Shown: positions 6,571 through 12,032 of the stretch, one piece after another
Numbering within the stretch: position 1 is the stretch's first letter
How the letters are laid out: each line of letters opens with the position of its first letter
NCBI GenBank assembly: GCA_004212135.1
Contig: RXIE01000084.1
Coordinates: 1 to 12,784, forward strand
Source of the DNA: Candidatus Methanophagales archaeon ANME-1-THS
GTDB lineage: Archaea > Halobacteriota > Syntropharchaeia > Alkanophagales > Methanospirareceae
Reading direction: 5' to 3'
DNA: 12,784 bases
Translations under genes and position numbers: made by a program
Notes under the pieces: generated by a model
Told to the model about the DNA's origin: nothing
The model's input: only the letters and a program-made list of their open reading frames with translations
Databases searched by the model: none

Positions 6571-7347
6571 CTATTCGCGTTTCAAGTGCCATCCCCTCGC
6601 CTCCAGGTATCTGAACGCCTGCTCGAGTGCGTCTGTTTCTGCATCTTTCTTGTTGGTGAACCAGGTATCGTTCTTCACGCCTTCGAGCTCGACCTCTTCC
6701 CCCGTTTCAGGATCTTTTATCCAGCATCGTTTGATCGTCCACCGTTTCTGGTGCTCCTCGCCCGTCGAGCGGTATTCAAATTCGATCTCAGGGTTGCAGC
6801 GGTGTACGTCCCTGAACTTATTCTCAAACTGGTTTCTCACCGGGAGGATATCTGCTGCACCAGCCATTTTCTCTTTTATACGTTCGAAGATCTTGAATTT
6901 CGCGAGGAACTTCTCTACTTCACTCATTTTAGCTGGTTCTGCGGTATCCAGATAGATCGCACCGCAAATAGCCTCGAAGATATCTGCAATCACCTTTGAG
7001 CTTATCTGTTCTCGTTTCTCACCTGCTCTGATGTACCTTCTGAGTCCGATCTCTTCGCCGTATTCCGCCATTCGCTGATTATTTTCCAATTCGGACCTCA
7101 GGATGGTCATTTTCCCTTCGTCGAGCGATTGCGATGCAAGCAGCTGCTCGGTTACAATCAGACTGATGACGCGATCGCCCAGGAATTCGAGCCGTTGGTA
7201 ATTCGGAGAGCCGGGATGTTCTGTCGTGTATGAACCGACGGTTATCGCTTCTGCCAGAAGTGCTTTATCTTGAAACCGGTGTCCAATGAGTTCTTCCAAG
7301 TCGGTGAGGTCATCCTTCATACTGGCTGCGTTCGATCGTTGTTCCAT
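6571..7347 (-). CDS. rnc: Ribonuclease III (bacterial type)
   Basis: RNase III cuts double-stranded RNA as a homodimer. Numbered from ATG 7347 (258 residues), the signature QRLEFLGDRV is at 51-60 and VIADIFEAICGAIYLD at 119-134. They supply all four metal-binding acids, E54, D58, D122 and E125. A C-terminal double-stranded-RNA-binding domain spans about 168-252: it has NQFENKF at its first helix and TNKKDAETDAL at 231-241, including the KKxAE loop, plus a slightly long beta hairpin (KDPETGEEVELEG). A GTG at 7386 is in frame, but the GGGAG before ATG 7347 and a TATA box near 7398 favour 7347. ATG 7320 is a further option. The gene is rare in Archaea, where rRNA processing normally uses other nucleases. 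Confidence 0.9.
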   Translation of the reverse strand: MEQRSNAASMKDDLTDLEELIGHRFQDKALLAEAITVGSYTTEHPGSPNYQRLEFLGDRVISLIVTEQLLASQSLDEGKMTILRSELENNQRMAEYGEEIGLRRYIRAGEKREQISSKVIADIFEAICGAIYLDTAEPAKMSEVEKFLAKFKIFERIKEKMAGAADILPVRNQFENKFRDVHRCNPEIEFEYRSTGEEHQKRWTIKRCWIKDPETGEEVELEGVKNDTWFTNKKDAETDALEQAFRYLEARGWHLKRE

Positions 7348-7394
7348 TCGTCTCCCAACCGTCTTCTGGCGCTTAATGCTTAGCACCGTTCTTC

Positions 7395-7401
7395 ATTTAA
7401 A
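7395..7401 (-). promoter_or_regulatory. TATA box of the RNase III gene
   Basis: On the minus strand CTTTAAATGA places the expected start near 7372, giving a leader of about 25 nt that contains GGGAG five bases before ATG 7347. The transcript would begin after the alternative GTG at 7386. Confidence 0.45.
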
Positions 7402-7482
7402 GGTATAACACGAGAAAAAACGATACGTGAAGAGATCAATTGAGGTACGCCCATCAGGTGCTTAAAATAAAGACAAGAGGAG

Positions 7483-7510
7483 AAAAAGGCGTGCCTTCAT
7501 GCAGGCTGCC
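7483..7510 (-). terminator. Hairpin plus T5, likely terminator of ftr
   Basis: Read on the minus strand about 40 bp after the ftr stop, GGC-GCCT pairs with AGGC-GCC around a GCATGA loop, with a small internal loop of one against two bases. TTTTTC follows directly. It looks like an intrinsic-type terminator separating ftr from RNase III. Confidence 0.5.
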
Positions 7511-7549
7511 GATTAGTCCTCTTCGTGTCGACCATTATGGTTGGAGCGG

Positions 7550-8440
7550 TTAGAGCCCCAGGACCTCTTTGAGCCTGAACTGGTATTTACCCAATTTACC
7601 TTCGAAGTTCCCCGCACTTATTTTCACCAGACCAGGAACCTTCACCGCTGCTTTTATTCCAGCACGCATCGCTTTCTTGACCGCTTCTTCACTTACTCCA
7701 TCGATGACAACTTCATACACGGCATGCACGCCTTCGGGTATTGCTGAGCCTTCCACTTTGTCTCTGAGGGTAGGACAGAACCGCTCATTCGTCGTGGCAT
7801 GCATGAACTTGTACTTCTTTGAACCCACTTTGGAGCCCGATGAGACGACGCCCGCAGTGAATGGGGTTATTGCACCTTCCACGTGTTGTATGGCGGCAAC
7901 GGCATTCTCCGCTGCGGTTAATGCACACATCTGCTCCTTTGCGAAGATAAAGAAATTCCCACCGGCAACTCCTGATTTAACGCCGTATTCCTCTTCGCAG
8001 ATGAACTCGCCTCCCATGATGGGAATAGCCCATACCTTACGTCCACCGACTGCTTTCTCATATTCATATCCATCGCCAAAGAAGTGGAGTTTTACAGGAA
8101 GCTTCTCTTCCGCTTCGAGACCATTAAAGATAGCTGTCGTGGCTGCCGTGAACACACACTGCCCTAACCGTCCAATAAGCTGTTCCTTCAACCCATCTTT
8201 TTTGAAGTGGCAGATCATAATTGCCACTCCCGGTCTACCATCCGGCGTCTCCTCTGCGGTTAGTAGTTTATCGATCCCTGCCTCCGAGGGACATCCAATA
8301 ACCGACGTTCCGAATCCTGTCGCCTCTCTCGCTACTTCCATCGCCCATCGCTCATTCACTGCGGTTATCAGCGCACGTGCAACTTTTATCGGAAACGCTT
8401 CAGCAAAGGTATCCTCTATTTCTACACCTTCCAATTCCAT
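7550..8440 (-). CDS. ftr: Formylmethanofuran--tetrahydromethanopterin N-formyltransferase
   Basis: Ftr moves the formyl group between formylmethanofuran and tetrahydromethanopterin in the cytoplasm. This is the second step of CO2-reducing methanogenesis, and runs backwards in methane or alkane oxidation. The 296-residue length equals the family norm, and the sequence is colinear with Ftr throughout: ELEGVEIEDTFAEAF at the N-terminus, then GFGTSVIGCPSEAGID, TPDGRPGV, LGQCVFTAATTAIFNG, GGNFFIFA and KVGSKKYKFMHATTNE. The start ATG 8440 is preceded at six bases by GGTGAT (8447-8452), a strong match to the archaeal anti-Shine-Dalgarno. cofC lies directly upstream on the same strand; the real distance is 50 bp if cofC is full length. 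A TATA-like AGATAAAATAG near 8491-8501 could give ftr its own start. Confidence 0.97.
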   Translation of the reverse strand: MELEGVEIEDTFAEAFPIKVARALITAVNERWAMEVAREATGFGTSVIGCPSEAGIDKLLTAEETPDGRPGVAIMICHFKKDGLKEQLIGRLGQCVFTAATTAIFNGLEAEEKLPVKLHFFGDGYEYEKAVGGRKVWAIPIMGGEFICEEEYGVKSGVAGGNFFIFAKEQMCALTAAENAVAAIQHVEGAITPFTAGVVSSGSKVGSKKYKFMHATTNERFCPTLRDKVEGSAIPEGVHAVYEVVIDGVSEEAVKKAMRAGIKAAVKVPGLVKISAGNFEGKLGKYQFRLKEVLGL

Positions 8441-8446
8441 GTTTCC

Positions 8447-8452
8447 ATCACC
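8447..8452 (-). promoter_or_regulatory. Ribosome-binding site of ftr
   Basis: GGTGAT on the minus strand is complementary to the conserved 3' end of archaeal 16S rRNA (AUCACC) and lies six bases before ATG 8440. It fixes the ftr start and shows that ftr can be translated independently inside a cofC-ftr message. Confidence 0.65.
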
Positions 8453-8490
8453 ATAAAGAGGGAAGAGAGCTGCGGAGTACTAAAAGTTTT

Positions 8491-8637
8491 CTATTTTATC
8501 TCTCTATAGTCGCTCCGCTCTATCCGAGCCCGAGTCCTCAAATTTTTATCCACGTGGAGAGAAAGACCGATACTGCGGAGATACGCAGCCGAAACACCAG
8601 TACCATGAATTACTAACTCGATCAGGTCCTCCACTCA
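8491..8637 (-). other. cofC: Continuation of the cofC frame beyond TGA (conserved C-terminal part)
   Basis: After the TGA at 8635-8637 the same frame stays open for 47 codons to a TAG at 8491-8493. It begins VEDLIELVIHG and continues with GVSAAYLRSIG. CofC proteins normally follow STDID with (T/E)PEDL.ELL.HG and then a helix of the A/T-x-FL type, so the match begins at the codon after the TGA and needs no frameshift. The restored protein would have 234 codons, close to the family's usual size, and would end 50 bp before ftr. At least four other genes here end in TGA (positions 757, 4016, 4000, 5721), so general TGA reassignment is excluded. Confidence 0.8.
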
Positions 8638-9195
8638 TTCGATATCCGTGCTGATAAAGAACGAATCATGGACTGCGCAGCTCAAATTGCTCCGCTTCGC
8701 CAGTTCTTTATGTTCTGAACAACTGATGCCGTAATACGAGACCGTGAACGCGTCCGGCCGTCTGAGGAATAAAGCGTTCGTGCCGCCTTTTCGACCCGGG
8801 GCGACGACCACCTCCTCTGCATGCTCGATGAGTGCATTGATGCTTCGGGATGTTGCCAGTGGGATATCAGCCATGATGATCAGCACCGGCTCGTGCTCTT
8901 TTCTGAGCACATCGTTCAGGAGCTCATTCAGTCCCCTTCTATCCTCCCGGACATGTACCATTAACCTCGACCTCAGGTCCACGCCCCCCAGCAGCTTCAA
9001 TTTTTCTACCAGCTCGTCCTTCGGGCAGGTAGCGAGAATCTCAACTTCTGCTATCCTTGACTCAGCTATCGCACTCAGGACATCGATCAGCATTCTGAGC
9101 GCGAGTTCTTCTCGTTCGCTCTCGGTTAACAAATGCCCTAATCTCGATTTTGCACCTTCCTTCTTAAAGGGTATAATCGCTTTCACGTTCCACAA
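8635..9195 (-). CDS. cofC: 2-phospho-L-lactate guanylyltransferase CofC, C-terminus cut by in-frame TGA
   Basis: CofC activates 2-phospho-L-lactate (or phosphoenolpyruvate) with GTP for coenzyme F420 synthesis. The 186 residues before the stop show the nucleotidyltransferase fold: IIPFKKEGAKSRL (7-19) binds the nucleotide, IMADIPL (107-113) supplies the metal-binding D110, and APGRKGGTNAL (132-142) is a family hallmark. The protein stops at ISTDIE, in the middle of the usual D-I-D-x-P-E-D-L element; the same frame continues with the missing element after the TGA (see the extension entry). The start is uncertain: TTG 9195, or GTG 9186, which would begin at VKAIIPF as many relatives do. As it stands the enzyme lacks its normal C-terminal helices. 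It is either a recent pseudogene, a read-through gene or a sequencing error. Confidence 0.85.
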   Translation of the reverse strand: MWNVKAIIPFKKEGAKSRLGHLLTESEREELALRMLIDVLSAIAESRIAEVEILATCPKDELVEKLKLLGGVDLRSRLMVHVREDRRGLNELLNDVLRKEHEPVLIIMADIPLATSRSINALIEHAEEVVVAPGRKGGTNALFLRRPDAFTVSYYGISCSEHKELAKRSNLSCAVHDSFFISTDIE

Positions 9196-9207
9196 ATCAT
9201 CTCTTTG

Positions 9208-9234
9208 AAAAGAATCGTGATATAAGATTCTTTT
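9208..9234 (-). promoter_or_regulatory. Perfect 9-bp inverted repeat in the cofC promoter, candidate operator
   Basis: AAAAGAATC (9208-9216) and GATTCTTTT (9226-9234) are perfect inverted copies with a 9-bp A/T-rich spacer. The copy nearer the IS overlaps the minus-strand TATA box (TATAAAA, 9231-9237), and the other covers the predicted transcript start near 9208-9210. A repressor bound here would block both TBP and initiation. The centre-to-centre spacing of 18 bp, nearly two helical turns, suits a dimeric HTH protein. Confidence 0.5.
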
Positions 9235-9277
9235 ATAGTGCTCGAGTGCTGTTCGTCAGAAGAGAGGAGAAGCACCC

Positions 9278-9292
9278 TAGTGGTTCACCACA
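9278..9292 (+). repeat. Left terminal inverted repeat with TA target duplication
   Basis: TA plus GTGGTTCACCACA. It is identical over 15 bases to the complement of 10126-10140. Confidence 0.9.
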
Positions 9293-9296
9293 CTGG

Positions 9297-10065
9297 TTAT
9301 GACGGATAAAGGCGCTTGAGTTTTACCCGTGCATCTGTTGCTGTAAACCGCCAATCTACTGTGGCTTGGTTCTCATTGCGTTCCTTCTCCCATGCAACAA
9401 TCTCACGTTGCAATATCTCTACATCTGGACTGCGTCGGTTCAAGCATTGACCTGATGAAACCGAGAACTCAACCCCTGCCATGTCCAACCAACTCCCGTG
9501 CTTTGGAGTGTAATGAAATTCCCGCGTACGAAGAATACGCCGAGCTTCTTCAGGCTCAAAAGCCTCATACAAAGCTGCAGGCGTATGGGTGTTCAGATTA
9601 TCCGGCACCACTCTGATAACCTCCATTTGTGGAAAATAAATATCCACCAACTCCTTCATGCATTGAGCAAAGTCTGTTTTGGTTCGCTGCTTTGTCACCT
9701 TCACATAGCGCCATCCAGCCAGGGGTTGAAAGAACAAAAAAAAGTTACACGTGCCTTTGCGCCGGTATTCGTAGTCTCGCCTATTAGTTGATATGGACGC
9801 TCATCAAAACATATCACAGGCTGCTGAGAGTCATAGGACTGTGCATATAACTCCAATATATCTTCCATACGCCAGACAAACTCCGTACTCACCTTGGGGA
9901 TGCACCACTTTAGCAATGTTGGTATCGGTTTCACCCTCGTGAGCTAAAAGCAAGATATGAGCTCTGGCGATTTTCCGGGCAGAAGCTTTGCCTTTCCTGA
10001 TAATTTTGTGCAAGTTGCTCCTTTTCTTCGTCCGTCAAATCCACAATGTAGTGCTTCTCGGGCAT
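9297..10065 (-). pseudogene. IS630 transposase, broken by one frameshift and two internal deletions
   Basis: The gene starts at ATG 10065 with MPEKHYIVDLTDEEKEQL, in the first frame. It then needs a one-base change near 10010-10020 to continue as IIRKGKASARKIARAHILL. After ETDTNIAKV (about 9920) most of the HTH-to-catalytic linker is missing, and the frame jumps to WCIPKVSTEFVWRMEDILEL. After PYQLIGET (about 9775) a short second deletion joins another frame at DYEYRRKGTCNFF, which runs through FFQPLAGWRYVKVT and VVPDNLNTH to KLKRLYPS at the stop. About 770 bp remain of a gene that is usually near 1.05-1.1 kb. The likely DDE residues survive as codons: D of CFDE, D of VPDNLNTH, E of GVEFSV. 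No functional product is expected. Confidence 0.88.
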
Positions 10066-10068
10066 TTT

Positions 10069-10109
10069 CATCCCTCCATTTTCTCCATGAATTGTATTGT
10101 GGAGGGATG
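10069..10109 (-). promoter_or_regulatory. 10-bp inverted repeat that covers the transposase ribosome-binding site
   Basis: CATCCCTCCA (10069-10078) and TGGAGGGATG (10100-10109) are perfect inverted copies separated by 21 nt. In the minus-strand RNA the downstream arm holds the GGAGGGATG that acts as ribosome-binding site four bases before ATG 10065. Any transcript entering from outside would fold this hairpin and hide the site. Confidence 0.6.
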
Positions 10110-10125
10110 AGTTCATCAAGATTAC

Positions 10126-10140
10126 TGTGGTGAACCACTA
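10126..10140 (-). repeat. Right terminal inverted repeat with TA target duplication
   Basis: TGTGGTGAACCAC plus TA. The last three bases, 10138-10140, also form the TAG stop codon of the neighbouring membrane protein gene on the minus strand. Confidence 0.9.
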
Positions 10141-11865
10141 GCCACTGACTCCCGAACGTGGGATTTTAGAGAGCGCAAGCAGATATTTTATACCTTTCTT
10201 ATTCACAGTTTGATTCGCGAGATCAATAACGCCCTGCTCACTCAGGCGTTCAAGATGATTCATGAGCCCTTCTTCACTCAACTGGAGGGCTTGAGCGGTC
10301 AATGCGAGTTTGGATGGCGAGAGGTCCAAACCGCCGGCGTGCATCAGACTCAGTATCCGGTTTTCTGGCTCAGAGAGGTGCTCCTTCAGGTTATACGCAT
10401 CTACCAGTTCCTGGAGATGTTGCAATAGGACCTCGGTGGTGTTACCTTTCGTGATCACCACGGTGGAGCGTACATCGGTCTCGGTACCAGCTTCATCGAG
10501 ATACTCGATGGCGAGTGCACCGTACTCAGTACCCTGATAGATACTCCTCCTCAGTTGCTCCACCTGTACAATATCCTCTCCTGCGATCCGCTTTAGACTC
10601 GCTCGACCGATGATCCACACTGCTTCGGTCGTCATCTTTAAAAGCCCATTTTCAAGCTCGAAGTCCTTTACGGTCGATTCGTTTTGAGGCAGAACGTACA
10701 CCTTGAACGTGGGGGCTTTCATGCTCAGGACCAGCTTCCGTTCGACCTTATCGAGCACATCCCCGTCTGCGAAGAGGTGCTTCGTGAGGGGCTGTTCTGA
10801 CAATACTCTCTGTTCTTGCGAGGGTGAGGTTGGATTCCCGATATATCTAATGGCTAACGTCGTTCTTTTTTCCCGAATCACATCTCGTATACGATCGATA
10901 GAAAGTGCTGTTTTACTCCCTGTTCTCTCGCGTTCGGAGGCTTTAACCTCTGATACTAATTTCGCTTTAATCGCCCTCAGTTCCTTCACCACTCGCTCGG
11001 TCTCCAGGTCCACCTTCGCTCTGATCTCCTTCTTTTCCTCCTCTGCTTTCTCGACCTGTGCCTTCAACTCAGTTCCGTGCTCTTTCTCTTTCTTTTCCTC
11101 CTCCTCTGCTTTCTCTGGTTGTGCCTTCAACTCGGTTCCGTGCTCTTTCTCTTCCTCCCCAGCTTTCTCAGCCTCTGGTACTACCTGAGCTCTGATCTCT
11201 TGAACTTCTTCTAATCCTGACTTCGAGAGCACTTTAGCTCTGATCTTTTTAAAGTCCTCAACCCGCTGGGTTAGTTCTGCAGTTTTCAGCTTTAACGTTT
11301 CAGCCCGCTCTTTGTACTTATAAATCACGAACGAGAGAATGACGACGGAGATAGTGCTCAAGATAAAAAAAAGAATGAGCAGGAGCAAGAATGATTCAAT
11401 CCAATTTGAGTTTGACGGCTGGGGGGCAGTAGTAAGCATAAACCGATGTTCCGGTGTTTCTGCAACATTTCCGCTCGGGTCCGTGCTCATGACGACGAAA
11501 TAATAGGTACCATCTTCCCGTAGATCTTCGAGACGAATGGAATGGAAGAGAACCGGGTTAGCGTCAGACTTCTGCAGGGTGTAATGCCCAGATTGCCTGC
11601 CCCATTTGACCAGGGAATCGCTTATTTCGTGTGTTTCCCAGGTAATAATGATTGAAGAATCATAGACTACAGTTACGTTGCTTATCACCGGAGGTGTGGT
11701 ATCTCCCGAGGGTACTGGAGTAAAGGCTCCGAGGGTTGAGCATAGAGCGATGCCCAGCATGAGACCGAGAACCAGACCTGCGCGAGTTATCTTCACTTTT
11801 CCTCTTTCATCTCCTGATACCGAGGACGAGCGGGTGAACTGATTCTGCTGTCCACTTTTTTCCAT
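10138..11865 (-). CDS. Membrane-anchored protein: FN3-like ectodomain, TM, repeat linker, PH-like domain, winged helix
   Basis: The product has 575 residues. A first hydrophobic segment at 28-48 acts as signal anchor or signal peptide. A fibronectin-III-like domain at about 57-145 (TPPVISNVTV, IIITWETHE, YYFVVMSTDPSGN) should lie outside. TM2 at 156-183 ends in YKYKERAETLKLK, which by the positive-inside rule puts the rest in the cytoplasm. There follow a charged, helix-forming linker (185-315) with recurring I/L-K/R-A-Q/K-V motifs, the element SIDRIRDVIREK (322-333), and a globular domain at about 335-495 (YQGTEYGALAIEY, VVITKGNTTEVLL) that may be PH-like. The end, about 497-567, looks like a winged helix (LSPSKLALTAQALQLSEEGLMNHLERLSEQGVIDL). 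I do not recognise a named family; a membrane-tethered regulator is an inference. ATG 11865 has GGAGGG four to five bases upstream. The TAG stop is the IS insertion site. Confidence 0.78.
   Translation of the reverse strand: MEKSGQQNQFTRSSSVSGDERGKVKITRAGLVLGLMLGIALCSTLGAFTPVPSGDTTPPVISNVTVVYDSSIIITWETHEISDSLVKWGRQSGHYTLQKSDANPVLFHSIRLEDLREDGTYYFVVMSTDPSGNVAETPEHRFMLTTAPQPSNSNWIESFLLLLILFFILSTISVVILSFVIYKYKERAETLKLKTAELTQRVEDFKKIRAKVLSKSGLEEVQEIRAQVVPEAEKAGEEEKEHGTELKAQPEKAEEEEKKEKEHGTELKAQVEKAEEEKKEIRAKVDLETERVVKELRAIKAKLVSEVKASERERTGSKTALSIDRIRDVIREKRTTLAIRYIGNPTSPSQEQRVLSEQPLTKHLFADGDVLDKVERKLVLSMKAPTFKVYVLPQNESTVKDFELENGLLKMTTEAVWIIGRASLKRIAGEDIVQVEQLRRSIYQGTEYGALAIEYLDEAGTETDVRSTVVITKGNTTEVLLQHLQELVDAYNLKEHLSEPENRILSLMHAGGLDLSPSKLALTAQALQLSEEGLMNHLERLSEQGVIDLANQTVNKKGIKYLLALSKIPRSGVSG
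11042..11167 (-). repeat. 63-bp direct repeat (21 codons) in the linker of the membrane protein
   Basis: Two adjacent copies begin at 11042 and 11105 and are nearly identical over about 50 bases. They encode EKEHGTELKAQ(P/V)EKAEEE twice, residues 239-259 and 260-280. This is an in-frame internal duplication of a charged helical segment. Confidence 0.75.
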
Positions 11866-12032
11866 TTTCCCTCCGATATTGATAATTAATTAGAAGAATT
11901 GCGTTTTAAAAGTTACTCGTAATGAAACTTTTTTTTCTAATAAGGCCGCATTTTGAGACGATTAGAGGGTATATCCTGATTCTCGGTCGTATACCGGGGA
12001 TATTGATTGACTCCAGACCGTCGAGCGTAATC
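11866..12032. other. Spacer between the two paralogous genes
   Basis: This 167-bp stretch has no gene. It holds the downstream gene's promoter, an eight-to-nine-base T run on the plus strand (11929-11937), and a hairpin GGTATA/TATACC (11968-11973 with 11990-11995, 16-nt loop) not followed by a minus-strand T tract. The two genes thus seem to be separate transcription units. Confidence 0.45.
11904..11911 (-). promoter_or_regulatory. TATA box of the 575-residue membrane protein gene
   Basis: TTTTAAAA is about 40 bp before ATG 11865. Initiation near 11882 would leave a leader of about 17 nt containing the strong GGAGGG. Confidence 0.45.

Larger units (their letters stand above)
9280..10138 (-). 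mobile_element. IS630-family insertion sequence, decayed
   Basis: The 859-bp element is bounded by perfect 13-bp terminal inverted repeats, GTGGTTCACCACA at 9280-9292 and its complement at 10126-10138. It is flanked by a TA at each side (9278-9279 and 10139-10140), the target duplication typical of IS630/Tc1 elements. Each terminal repeat is itself a small palindrome, GTGGT-TC-ACCAC. Only one gene is inside, on the minus strand, and it is broken. Both ends look intact, so a related transposase elsewhere could still mobilise it. Confidence 0.9.

Noticed and set aside
7569..8456. Long 295-codon open frame on the plus strand opposite ftr
   Set aside because: Its translation is Ser/Pro/Thr-rich with no recognisable motif and it lies wholly opposite an unmistakable Ftr; it is an antisense shadow.
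8635..8637. TGA as a sign of general codon reassignment
   Set aside because: Other genes in the window clearly end at TGA at conserved protein ends (PAN, aMBF1, the isomerase), so TGA works as stop here; only local read-through or mutation is possible.
11042..11167. Direct repeats as a possible CRISPR array
   Set aside because: The units are adjacent, in frame and without spacers; they are coding repeats in a protein linker. No CRISPR array or cas gene was seen anywhere in the window.
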